Below, piece after piece: positions 28,815 to 36,680 of a stretch of DNA of 64,000 nt. The DNA comes from Gordonia sp. KTR9 (lineage in GTDB: Bacteria; Actinomycetota; Actinomycetes; Mycobacteriales; Mycobacteriaceae). The notes below the pieces were generated by a model that made no database searches, was not told where the DNA came from, and saw only the letters and a program-made list of their open reading frames with translations. Position numbers and translations under genes: made by a program. Each line of letters begins with the position of its first letter. Within the stretch, counting starts at the first letter, position 1. Location: NCBI RefSeq assembly GCF_000143885.2, contig NC_018581.1:3534001-3598000 (forward strand), in the 5' to 3' direction.

Positions 28815-29957
28815 TCAGCCCGCACTGTGCAGCGCGAACGGATCGGTCGGGGCCTCGAACACACTCACCGGCGTGCCCAATTCGGCCTCCAGAAGCGCCC
28901 CGACCTGAGCGCACCACGGGAACTCGGTCGCCCAGTGCCCGGCGTCGACCACTGCCGGCCCGCCGTCGCGGAGGCTCTCGTCGACCGGATGATGCCGCAG
29001 GTCGGCGGTCAGATAGACGTCGACGCCGAGACCGCGGACACGTCCGAGCAGGGAATCCCCGGCCCCGCCGCACACCGCAACGGTCCGCACCAGCACATCC
29101 GGGTCACCCGCGGCGCGGACGCCGGTCGGAGTGCGCAGGACCCGGGCGGCCCGGTCGACGAAGTCGCGCAGGGTCATCGGTTCCTCGAGCGACCCGACCC
29201 GGCCCAGCCCGACGTCGCTGCTGAGGTCGGCCAGCTCGAACACGTCGAAGGCCGGTTCCTCGTAGGGGTGCGCGTTGCGCAGGGCGCGCAGGACACCGGC
29301 GCGCAGCCCTCGTGCCGCGACCATCTCGACCCGCGCCTCGTCGACATGCGTGCGCATCCCGATCTCGCCGATGGTCGGCGACGCGTCCTCACCGGCCTCG
29401 AACTGTCCGGTACCGACGACCGTCCAGGAGCAGTCCCGGTAGTCGCCGATCGCCCCCGCGCCCGCGGCGAACATCGCCTCACTCACCTGCTCGACGTTTC
29501 CCTCCGGCACCATGACGACCCATTTGTCCATCGCTGCAACCGGTTTCGGCTCGATGGGGACGGTGCCGCGCAGTCCGAGACGGTCGGCGAGCGCGTCGGA
29601 GACGCCGGGCCGTGCACTGTCGGCGTTGGTGTGTGCGCACAGCAGCGCGATCCCGTTGCGGATCAGCCGATGAACGATCCGTCCCTTGGGGGTGTCGGCG
29701 GACACCGAGGTGACGCCGCGCAGCAGCAGCGGGTGGTGGGCGACGACGATCCCGGCGCCGGCCTCGACCGCGGCGTCGACCACCGCATCGGTCACGTCCA
29801 CGCACACCAGCACACCGCGCGCGGAGTCGGCGGGGTCGCCGCACACCAGACCGACCGAGTCCCACGATTCGGCGAGGGCGGGCGGATAGGCACGCTCGAC
29901 CACGTCGACGACGTCGCCGACCGTCACGGACGCGTCAGCGCGGGGTTCCGACTTCAC
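28815..29957 (-). CDS. Nif3-like dinuclear metal protein
   Basis: 380 residues, as for Rv2230c. Metal-site motifs: IVVAHHPLLL, ALLCAHTNADSARPG near the N-terminus and DAGHWATEFP near the C-terminus, with a PII-like inserted domain between (KWVVMVPEGNVEQVSEAMF, then HPYEEPAFDVFEL). Family role is unsettled; suggested GTP cyclohydrolase I type 2. GTG at 29957 has GAGGAGA 6-12 nt upstream, better than GTG 29927. The start therefore lies inside the end of the cobC-like gene, 23 nt overlap, so the two are coupled. Confidence 0.9.
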   Translation of the reverse strand: MKSEPRADASVTVGDVVDVVERAYPPALAESWDSVGLVCGDPADSARGVLVCVDVTDAVVDAAVEAGAGIVVAHHPLLLRGVTSVSADTPKGRIVHRLIRNGIALLCAHTNADSARPGVSDALADRLGLRGTVPIEPKPVAAMDKWVVMVPEGNVEQVSEAMFAAGAGAIGDYRDCSWTVVGTGQFEAGEDASPTIGEIGMRTHVDEARVEMVAARGLRAGVLRALRNAHPYEEPAFDVFELADLSSDVGLGRVGSLEEPMTLRDFVDRAARVLRTPTGVRAAGDPDVLVRTVAVCGGAGDSLLGRVRGLGVDVYLTADLRHHPVDESLRDGGPAVVDAGHWATEFPWCAQVGALLEAELGTPVSVFEAPTDPFALHSAG

Positions 29958-31140
29958 TGTCGATCTCCTCTCGGACCAGCTCGATCGCGCGCGTGAGCGC
30001 CCGAACCTGCGGAAGCCGACGGACGGCGAGACGAAGGTGCGAATCACCGAGACCGACGAAGTTGGCGCAGCTGCGCACCGCGAAACCGTGGCGGATCAGA
30101 CGATGTTTCACCTCGGTGGCGTCGCGCATCTCGACCAGGACGAACGGCGCCGCGGGCTCGGCCGCCACGCGGAGCCCGACGCGCGTGAGTTCGTCCACCA
30201 TGTCGGCGCGCTCCTCGGCGACCGTCCGCGCGGTCTCGGCGCAGTATCGCTGTCCCTGCTCCTCGACGCACGCGGTCAGCGCGGCGAGCGCCGGGGTCGA
30301 CACCGCCCACGGTCGGCGCCCGGCGCGCAGCCGGTCGAGCAGGCCGACCGGTCCGAGCAGGTAGCCCGCACGCAAACCGGCCAGTCCGAATGTTTTTGTC
30401 ACGCTTCGGATCACGAGCAGATCGGGCCAGTCCGCGGAGGCGAGGGACTGCGGTTCGGGCGTTGCGTCGGCGCTCAGCGTGAGGTCGGCGAAGGCCTCGT
30501 CGACGACGATGATCCGGCCCGGGCGGCGCAACGCGGCAACGGCCTCGACCGGATGCAGCACCGAGGTCGGATTCGTGGGGTTGCCCAGGATCACCAGGTC
30601 GGCATCGTCCGGCACGGTCGCGGCGGTCCCGATCCCGTCCGGTGCGTGCAGGTGCCAGGGTTCGGTCAGCACCACCTGCGAGATCGGGATGCCGGCGGCT
30701 CGCAGCACGATCTCCGGTTCGGTGAACGACGGCTGGATCAGCGCCGCATGCCGAGACCCCAGCCGCGGCAGCATCTCGAATCCGTCAGCGGCTCCGGAGA
30801 GCAGCAACACCTCCTCGGGGCGGCGGTCGTGTGCCGCGGCGATCGCGTCGACGGCGCGTCGCTCCTGCGCCCCGGTCGGATACCGCGCGAGGTCGTCGAG
30901 TCCCGACCGGATGGCGTCCAGCACGAATGCGGGCGGCGTACCACGGACATTCACCGCGAAGTCGACGAGTCCCGGGGCGGCGTCCTGGTCACCGTGGCGT
31001 TCCGGGTCGGTGAGATCGGCGCGCGGAGGGTGCGTCTGGGCGGGCCCCGCACCGGCGTGACCGGCGCGTGTCGGCCCATCGGACGCGGACGGACGCGAGG
31101 GCCCGGTCTCGACATCGAGCGCGTCGTACCCAGCTGTCAT
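29935..31140 (-). CDS. cobC: CobC-like / histidinol-phosphate-type aminotransferase (Rv2231c)
   Basis: 401 residues, fold-type I PLP enzyme. VNVRGTPPAFVLDAIRSGL near residue 65 and NPTNPTSVLHP match the family; the Schiff-base lysine is in RSVTKTFGLAGLRAGY, and the C-terminal SHLRLAVR holds the carboxylate-binding arginine. Members act as threonine-phosphate decarboxylase for the cobalamin aminopropanol arm or as histidinol-phosphate aminotransferase; context (cobD at 34662 and other Cob genes) favours the first. The N-terminal 60 residues are variable and Pro/Ala-rich. It diverges from ptkA with only 30 nt between starts. Confidence 0.88.
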   Translation of the reverse strand: MTAGYDALDVETGPSRPSASDGPTRAGHAGAGPAQTHPPRADLTDPERHGDQDAAPGLVDFAVNVRGTPPAFVLDAIRSGLDDLARYPTGAQERRAVDAIAAAHDRRPEEVLLLSGAADGFEMLPRLGSRHAALIQPSFTEPEIVLRAAGIPISQVVLTEPWHLHAPDGIGTAATVPDDADLVILGNPTNPTSVLHPVEAVAALRRPGRIIVVDEAFADLTLSADATPEPQSLASADWPDLLVIRSVTKTFGLAGLRAGYLLGPVGLLDRLRAGRRPWAVSTPALAALTACVEEQGQRYCAETARTVAEERADMVDELTRVGLRVAAEPAAPFVLVEMRDATEVKHRLIRHGFAVRSCANFVGLGDSHLRLAVRRLPQVRALTRAIELVREEIDSEVGTPR

Positions 31141-31148
31141 GTGTTCAG

Positions 31149-31154
31149 ACCTTA
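31149..31154 (-). promoter_or_regulatory. cobC -10 element (TAAGGT)
   Basis: TAAGGT on the minus strand ends 8 nt before the ATG at 31140. It lies in the 30-nt divergent gap, so its RNA polymerase footprint covers the ptkA start. Confidence 0.4.
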
Positions 31155-31170
31155 CGTGCACGATGGAGAG

Positions 31171-31857
31171 GTGACGACGACGCCGGATCCACGCCACCCC
31201 GAGACCGTCCTACTCGTCGACCTCGACGGCACGGTGACCGACAGTTTCGCAGGTATCGAGAACAGCTTTCGGCACGCGCTCGCCACGGTCGGAGCACCCG
31301 AGCCCGACCCGCGCCTCGTGGCTGGGATCGCCGGCCCGCCGATGATCGACACGCTCAATGCGCTGGGGCTCTCGTCCGAGGTGGCCGACAAGGCGATGCG
31401 CGCGTACCGAGAGAGATACACCGAGGTCGGCTGGCTGGAGAACTCGGTGTTCGACGGGATGGGCGAATTGCTCGCCGATCTGGCCGCCGCGGGCCGCACG
31501 TTGGCGATCGCCACGTCGAAGAACCAGACCACCGCGCGCCGGATCCTCGAGCACTTCGGTCTCGCCGACCACTTCCGCTACATCGCCGGTGCCAGCGACG
31601 ACGGCACCCGCCGCGAGAAATCGGACGTGATCGCCTCTGCGCTGGAAGAACTCCGGATACCGACTGACCCACAGACCGGGCACGTCACCGGTCCGGTCGT
31701 GATGATCGGCGATCGCAGCCATGATGTGCTGGGCGCAGCGGCATTCGGCATCCCAGCGATTCTCGTGCGTTGGGGTTACGCTCTGGGCGGGGAGGAACAG
31801 GGCGCGACCTGGGCAGTCGGGTCCGTGGCCGAACTGCGCGACGTCCTGGGTGCGTGA
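31171..31857 (+). CDS. ptkA: HAD-superfamily protein, PtkA orthologue
   Basis: 228 residues. VDLDGTVTDSFAGIENSF is HAD motif I with the nucleophile aspartate, IATSKN is motif II, and MIGDRSHDVLGA is motif IV, with the lysine in RREKSD. By sequence it looks like a phosphoglycolate-phosphatase type enzyme. Its position before ptpA matches Rv2232, reported in M. tuberculosis as a tyrosine kinase that phosphorylates PtpA; kinase activity here is inferred from position only. GTG at 31171 has GGAGAG directly before it. Confidence 0.87.
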   Translation: MTTTPDPRHPETVLLVDLDGTVTDSFAGIENSFRHALATVGAPEPDPRLVAGIAGPPMIDTLNALGLSSEVADKAMRAYRERYTEVGWLENSVFDGMGELLADLAAAGRTLAIATSKNQTTARRILEHFGLADHFRYIAGASDDGTRREKSDVIASALEELRIPTDPQTGHVTGPVVMIGDRSHDVLGAAAFGIPAILVRWGYALGGEEQGATWAVGSVAELRDVLGA

Positions 31858-31905
31858 TCCGCACCCCGAATCCCGGCTGACGGCGAATCGACTTGTGAGG
31901 TAGCA

Positions 31906-32385
31906 GTGGCTGACGAACTTCACATCTGCTTCGTGTGCACGGGCAACATCTGCCGGTCACCGATGGCGCAGAACATCTTCCGGACCGCACTCGACGACGC
32001 CGGGCTCGGCGGCAAGGTGCGTGTGTCCAGCGGCGGGACGAGCAGCTATCACGTCGGCGAACCGGCCGACAACCGCGCGCGGACCGAGCTGGTCGCGCAC
32101 GGCTACTCCGACGCCCATGTCGCCGCCCTGCTCGGACCCGAGCATTTCGACGCCGACCTCCTGCTCGCCATGGACGAGGGCCACGTGCGCGAACTCGAAC
32201 GCAAGCGGCTCGGCGACCGCACACGGCTGCTGCGCTCGTTCGACCCCTCCGCTCCCGCCGACGACCTCGATCTCGCCGACCCCTACTACGGCACCACCGA
32301 GGACTTCGTGGTGACGCGCGAACAGATCGAGAGTTCGATGCCGGGTCTCATCGACTGGGTACGCGGCGAACTCGGGGTGTCCTGA
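31906..32385 (+). CDS. ptpA: Low-molecular-weight protein-tyrosine phosphatase
   Basis: 159 residues. The P-loop CTGNICRS at residues 11-18 contains the catalytic cysteine and arginine, and DPYYG near residue 126 the general-acid aspartate and the two tyrosines that are phosphorylated in this family. GTG at 31906 is preceded by GAGGT. It lies 48 nt after ptkA. In M. tuberculosis PtpA is secreted into macrophages; in an environmental species its target is unknown. A large palindromic region closes the operon. Confidence 0.93.
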   Translation: MADELHICFVCTGNICRSPMAQNIFRTALDDAGLGGKVRVSSGGTSSYHVGEPADNRARTELVAHGYSDAHVAALLGPEHFDADLLLAMDEGHVRELERKRLGDRTRLLRSFDPSAPADDLDLADPYYGTTEDFVVTREQIESSMPGLIDWVRGELGVS

Positions 32386-32434
32386 GCTCGATCCGCACGA
32401 CACGCGCTGGGCCCGACGGGCGAACGGTGAGCCG

Positions 32435-32617
32435 CCCTGCTCCCTGAGCTGAGGTGCGAGGAGCGAGCCCCCACCCCGCTCCCTGAGGAGCGAGCTTGCG
32501 AGCGTCACGAAGGGTTTCGCAGCCCCGGTCGCCAGACCCTTCGTGACGCACCCTCCGCAAGCTCCGGGCGCTCCTCAGGGAGCAATGGGGTCGCTCCTCG
32601 CACCTCAGGGAGCAGGG
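32435..32617. repeat. 183-bp nested palindrome between convergent genes
   Basis: Outer arms begin at CCCTGCTCCCTGA (32435) and end in TCAGGGAGCAGGG (32617), with GTGCGAGGAGCG facing CGCTCCTCGCAC. Inner arms are GCTCCCTGAGGAGCG (32479) with CGCTCCTCAGGGAGC (32569), and CGTCACGAAGGGT (32503) with ACCCTTCGTGACG (32537). The left arm motif recurs as direct repeats at 46048. It can act as a bidirectional terminator for ptpA and the gene at 32649, and looks like a dispersed REP-type element. Confidence 0.75.
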
Positions 32618-32648
32618 CGTTGTGGTGCTTTCAGCCGATATGACAGCC

Positions 32649-33653
32649 TCAGGCCGCCGGGGCCACCAGGTTGTGCACGAAGCGGATCTTCGTCAGCACC
32701 TTCTCGGGCAACACGAACGGATAGAGGTCCGGGTGACCCATCGACCGGTTGATCTGGTTGAGCGCCCACGTCAGCGGTAGCCACTCGTCGAGGAGGCGAT
32801 CGAAGCCGACATCGCCCGGCGGCACACCCTCGAAAGTCGCTCCGGCGGGCGCCATCGCGAACGCCGCCGCGGTGTCGAGGGTGTCGCGGATGTGCAGGTA
32901 GTGCGCGAACGTCTCGGCGAAGTCCTCGGCCGGGTGCATCGTCGCGTAGGACGACACGTAGTCCTGTTGCCAGCCCTCGGGGGCGCCCTCGCTGTAGTGG
33001 CGGTCGAGAGCCGCTTGATAGTCGTCGTCGGGGTTGCCGAACAGCTCCTCGAAGCCCGGACGACGGTCGTCGGTGATGAGGACCAACTGGTAATAGTGAC
33101 CGATCTCATGCCGGAAGTGCCCGAGGACGGTGCGATACGGCTCGGCGAGTTCGACGCGCATCTGTTCCCGGTGCACGTCGTCGCCCTCGGCGAGGTCGAG
33201 CGTGATGACCCCGTTCGCGTGGCCGGTGATCACCGACTGCTGCGCGCTGGAGAGGAGGTCGAAAGCCAGTCCGGACTGCGGGTTCTCATCCCGCGTCTCG
33301 ATGGGCAGCCCCAACTCGTCGAGCTCCAGGATGAGACGACGCTTGGCGGTCTCGGTCTGGCCGAAGATGGGCAGCGCCTCGGTGTCGTCGTCACCGGGCC
33401 GGGTGCGGGTGAGTCGGCACGACTCGCACATGGTCGGCTTGCCGGTCCACTTCACCATCCAGTTACATTGCGCGACTTTGGTGTTGGCGCAGCGCTCGAG
33501 CAGCACGCCGTCCACCTCCGCGCGCGCCTTGTCGTCGAGGACGTGGATCGACCTGGTCTTCAGCCAGAAGCCGAGAGGGCTCCGGCAATTCAGGCACAGG
33601 CTGTTCTCGAAGGAGAGACGTTGACCGCAGTTCAAGCAGAGGAAGTCTCGCAT
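32649..33653 (-). CDS. Zinc-ribbon metallopeptidase-like protein
   Basis: 334 residues. The N-terminus has a double zinc ribbon (CLNCGQRLSFENSLCLNC), and CNW with CESC later add cysteines. The peptidase part has HFRHEIGHYY near residue 200, an HExxH zinc motif, with a third acidic ligand probably in HPAEDFAETFAHYLH. This is the layout of the putative zinc-binding metallopeptidase family (Peptidase_Mx type); substrate unknown. Start at 33653 has TAGCCT 7 nt upstream in a palindrome shared with the divergent SURF1 gene. I know of no counterpart in the M. tuberculosis order. Confidence 0.85.
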   Translation of the reverse strand: MRDFLCLNCGQRLSFENSLCLNCRSPLGFWLKTRSIHVLDDKARAEVDGVLLERCANTKVAQCNWMVKWTGKPTMCESCRLTRTRPGDDDTEALPIFGQTETAKRRLILELDELGLPIETRDENPQSGLAFDLLSSAQQSVITGHANGVITLDLAEGDDVHREQMRVELAEPYRTVLGHFRHEIGHYYQLVLITDDRRPGFEELFGNPDDDYQAALDRHYSEGAPEGWQQDYVSSYATMHPAEDFAETFAHYLHIRDTLDTAAAFAMAPAGATFEGVPPGDVGFDRLLDEWLPLTWALNQINRSMGHPDLYPFVLPEKVLTKIRFVHNLVAPAA

Positions 33654-33660
33654 TTCGACC

Positions 33661-33682
33661 AGGCTACCCCGCTCGGTAGCCT
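33661..33682. promoter_or_regulatory. Palindromic divergent promoter with two leaderless -10s
   Basis: AGGCTACC (33661) and GGTAGCCT (33675-33682) are exact inverse copies around a 6-bp spacer. Each arm provides a TAGCCT -10: one ends 7 nt before the ATG at 33653 on the minus strand, the other 6 nt before the GTG at 33689. Both genes would be leaderless and their polymerase footprints exclude one another. Confidence 0.6.
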
Positions 33683-33688
33683 GGCGGT

Positions 33689-34684
33689 GTGCACGTACTG
33701 CGAACGATCCTTCGGCCCGGGTGGATTGCCCTCGGTGTCGTGGTCGCTGCGTTCGCGGTGGCCTGCTTCACCCTCCTCGCGCCCTGGCAGCTCGGCAAGA
33801 ACTCCGACACCGAGCGCCGCAACGACCTGATCCGCACCGCCACGTCGATCGAGACGGCCCCACTGGCCGAGGTGGCGCCGTCGTCGGCCTTCGTGCCGTC
33901 CTCCGAGTGGCGGTCGGTCGCGGTGACCGGTCGTTATCTGACCGACCGGCAGGCCCTCGTGCGGCTCCGCAACATCGACCAACGTCCCGCGGTGGAAGTA
34001 CTCACCCCGTTCGCGGTCAGCGGGTCCGATCGGGTGATCCTCGTCAACCGGGGGTACGTCCGACCCGTCGAGGGTGCGGTCCCCGACATCCCCGCGCCGC
34101 CGGCCGGCGAGCAGACCGTCGACGGCCGGATCCGCGCAGCCGAGAGTGTGAGCACGGATCGCGGCGCCCGCGTCGAGAACGGCGCACTGACCGTCGCGAC
34201 CATCAACCCGGGCCTGGTCGCCGACGCGACCTCGACGCCGATGGACGACTTCTACCTCCAGCTCTCCCCCGACCAGCCGGGGTCACTCGGTGAGATCTCG
34301 CTCCCGCAGCTCGACACCGGCCCGTACCTGTCCTACGGCCTGCAGTGGCTCGCCTTCGGCGTGATGGCGCCCCTCGGCGTCGGATACTTCCTGTTCTCCG
34401 AGATCCGCGCCCGACGCCGTGCTGCCGCCGAGGCCTCGGCGTCCGCAAGCACGGCAGACGCCACCGCGCCCGGTACCGACTCCGACCCCTCGTCCGCCCC
34501 GGCGGCCGCTCCCGGTCCGGCCGCCGAATCGCGCGCTCAGCGCCGCCAGCACCGTCGCGACGAGCTCCGGGCAGCCGCCGGAACCACGATGACCCAGCAG
34601 GTCGGCGAGATCGGCCACGGGCCACGGACCGCCGACGAGTCCCGCGACGTTCGCGACAAACTCACCCGGCGGTACGGCGGCTGA
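33689..34684 (+). CDS. SURF1 family protein, cytochrome oxidase assembly
   Basis: 331 residues. Two membrane helices (about 11-31 and 219-239) flank the extracytoplasmic SURF1 domain with PWQLGKNSDTERRND, ITGRYLTDRQALVRLRN type strands and VILVNRGYV. It helps assemble heme a3 into cytochrome aa3 oxidase. The C-terminal 90 residues are a cytoplasmic Ala/Ser/Arg tail that is longer than usual. The last 23 nt overlap the end of cobD on the other strand. Confidence 0.9.
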   Translation: MHVLRTILRPGWIALGVVVAAFAVACFTLLAPWQLGKNSDTERRNDLIRTATSIETAPLAEVAPSSAFVPSSEWRSVAVTGRYLTDRQALVRLRNIDQRPAVEVLTPFAVSGSDRVILVNRGYVRPVEGAVPDIPAPPAGEQTVDGRIRAAESVSTDRGARVENGALTVATINPGLVADATSTPMDDFYLQLSPDQPGSLGEISLPQLDTGPYLSYGLQWLAFGVMAPLGVGYFLFSEIRARRRAAAEASASASTADATAPGTDSDPSSAPAAAPGPAAESRAQRRQHRRDELRAAAGTTMTQQVGEIGHGPRTADESRDVRDKLTRRYGG

Positions 34685-35612
34685 GCCGGCGCAACGCGGC
34701 CGTCACCCCCGGTCGCGCCAGGGCGACGGCCGCACAGGTCAGCACGGTGGCCCGCTGCACCCGTCGCGACAGGGCGACCGCGGCGCGGAGATCCGCCGGG
34801 CCCGGCGCCGGTCCGGAACCCAGGGTCGGACGCACCTCGACGCCGTGCGGGTACACCGTCCGTCCGCCGAGCTGCACCCCGAGCGCACCCGCGAACCCGG
34901 CTTCGACGACGCCGGCATTCGGACTCGGGTGGGCACCGCTGTCGCGACGCCAGGCCGCGATCGTCCGGCGCGGAGCACCGCCGAGAATCACCAGCAACGA
35001 ACCCGCCAGTCGCGCCGGCAGCAGGTTCGCGAGGTCGTCCAGGCGCGCGGCCGCCCAGCCGAAGTTGCGATAACGCCGGCTCCGGTAACCGACCATCGCA
35101 TCGAGTGTGTTCACCGCCCGGTACCCGAGCACGCCGGGGACACCGGCAAGCGCCCCCCACACCAGCGGCCCGACCGTCGCATCCGAGGTGTTCTCCGCGA
35201 TCGACTCCAGAGCCGCACGGCACAGACCCGCCTCGTCGAGCGACTCCGGGTCCCGGCCGCACAGGCTCGGGATGAGCGCGCGCGCGGCGTCGATGTCACC
35301 GGCCTCCAACGCCTCCGCGACCGCGTCGCCCACCCGGCACAGCGAGGTGCCACCCAGGGCGACCCACGTCGCCGCAGCGGTCACCGCGACACCGGCGACG
35401 CCCGTCGCGCGCCGATCCGGCACCGCCGCCAGGACCACCGTCGACCCCACCATCACCCCGACCAGACCCGCACCCGCTCTCCGCGAATCCCGGTAGAGGC
35501 GGCGCTCGACCGCGCTGGTCAGCCGACCGAACCCGGCCACCGGATGTCCACGAGACGGATCCCCGAACAGACCGTCGAGCACGAAACCGACCAGCATCCC
35601 CGCCGCGGTCAC
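34662..35612 (-). CDS. cobD: Adenosylcobinamide-phosphate synthase CobD/CbiB
   Basis: 316 residues, integral membrane. Attaches the aminopropanol (phosphate) arm to cobyric acid. LDGLFGDPSRGHPVAGFG, ENTSDATVGPLVWGALAG and NTLDAMVGYRSRRYRNFGW are family motifs. GTG at 35612 gives the usual length; the upstream in-frame sequence runs through the 35.7-kb repeat and is not credible. It acts before the CobU/CobT/CobS steps at the window start. Its stop overlaps the SURF1 stop region (34662-34684). Confidence 0.93.
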   Translation of the reverse strand: MTAAGMLVGFVLDGLFGDPSRGHPVAGFGRLTSAVERRLYRDSRRAGAGLVGVMVGSTVVLAAVPDRRATGVAGVAVTAAATWVALGGTSLCRVGDAVAEALEAGDIDAARALIPSLCGRDPESLDEAGLCRAALESIAENTSDATVGPLVWGALAGVPGVLGYRAVNTLDAMVGYRSRRYRNFGWAAARLDDLANLLPARLAGSLLVILGGAPRRTIAAWRRDSGAHPSPNAGVVEAGFAGALGVQLGGRTVYPHGVEVRPTLGSGPAPGPADLRAAVALSRRVQRATVLTCAAVALARPGVTAALRRLSRRTAG

Positions 35613-35702
35613 CGCACCGCGCCGGCGATCTGGACGCGGGCGATGAACACGCGGTGGTCTGGGCACCGCGCGATGGTATCGAGCCGGGCCGGTACACATT
35701 CA

Positions 35703-35763
35703 GCCCGCTCGCTCCGCTCCCGGCGCCACGACGATTCGGCCCGCTCGCTCCGCTCCCGGCGCC
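35703..35763. repeat. Two 25-bp direct repeats, 36-bp period
   Basis: A 25-bp GC-rich unit starting GCCCGCTCGCTCCGCTCC occurs at 35703-35727 and 35739-35763, identical in both. It fills the gap between the divergent cobD and the next gene. Its AGCGGAGCGAGCGGG reverse strand is of the kind dispersed in actinobacterial intergenic DNA. Confidence 0.7.
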
Positions 35764-35783
35764 GGCTGGGACACTTGGCCCCC

Positions 35784-36593
35784 GTGGCCCGGACACACGC
35801 ACAGCCAACACCCGGTCGGTACGACATCGACACGGGCGTCGCCGAGCTGAGCCCCGACACCATCGCGGGCGGCTGGCTGCTGACCATCAACGGAGCCCAC
35901 AGCTCACACATCCACCCCGACGACCCCACCGCGCTCGACTTCGAATATCTGCGACAGATGGCCGCCGTCATCGAGGAACGCCACCCCGCCACCGAACGCC
36001 TCCGGGTCCTGCACCTCGGCGGTGCGGCGTGCGCACTGGCACGCCACCTCGACAATCGCTATCCCGACGCCCGCCAGGTGGCCGTCGAGATCGACGCCGA
36101 ACTCGCACGCCTCGTACGCGAATTGTTCGACCTACCCCGAGCGCCGAAGCTGCGTATCCGCGTCGGCGACGCGCGCGAGGTCGTCGAGGCACTCCAACCC
36201 GGCACGCGCGACGTCGTGGTGCGGGACGCCTTCGCCGGCGATCGCACCCCGCGACATCTGACGACCACCGAGTTCACCGAACGCGTCCGCGACGTCCTCA
36301 CCCCCGGTGGTCTGTACCTCGCCAACTGCGGCGACAGCCGGGACCTCGCCGGTGCCCGCGCCGAGGCCGCGACCGTCGGAGCGGTGTTCGATCATCTCGC
36401 GCTCATCGCCGACGCCGCGATGTTCAAGGGTCGACGCACGGGCAACATCGTGATCGCGGGCAGCGATGCCCCGCTCGACCCGTCGGCAACGCTGATCCGC
36501 ACCCTGCTCAGCGATCCGCTGCCGGCCCAGATCCTCTCCGGAGGTCGAGCGCGGGAGTTCGCCCGCGGCGAGGCGCTCGTCGACGAGGCGTGA
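35784..36593 (+). CDS. Spermidine-synthase-fold methyltransferase-like protein
   Basis: 269 residues. Rossmann methyltransferase core: RLRVLHLGGAACALARHL is the glycine-rich motif I, VAVEIDAELARLVRELF is motif II, and IRVGDAREVVEAL with VVVRDAFAGDRTPRHLTT follow. This order is typical of spermidine synthase-like proteins of actinobacteria, which usually lack proof of polyamine activity; the aminopropyltransferase acid GGDGG is not present. GTG at 35784 follows the repeats directly. Confidence 0.8.
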   Translation: MARTHAQPTPGRYDIDTGVAELSPDTIAGGWLLTINGAHSSHIHPDDPTALDFEYLRQMAAVIEERHPATERLRVLHLGGAACALARHLDNRYPDARQVAVEIDAELARLVRELFDLPRAPKLRIRVGDAREVVEALQPGTRDVVVRDAFAGDRTPRHLTTTEFTERVRDVLTPGGLYLANCGDSRDLAGARAEAATVGAVFDHLALIADAAMFKGRRTGNIVIAGSDAPLDPSATLIRTLLSDPLPAQILSGGRAREFARGEALVDEA

Positions 36594-36680
36594 ACAGCGG
36601 GACGCCGAGGCGCGCTGCACGTCGATCTCGGTGAATGGATAGGGTTTACTCGATCCCGACGCCGAGGAACCGAGGATGAC

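Noticed and set aside
35613..35783. Cobalamin riboswitch before cobD
   Set aside because: The gap holds GC-rich repeats; no B12-box-like sequence was found.
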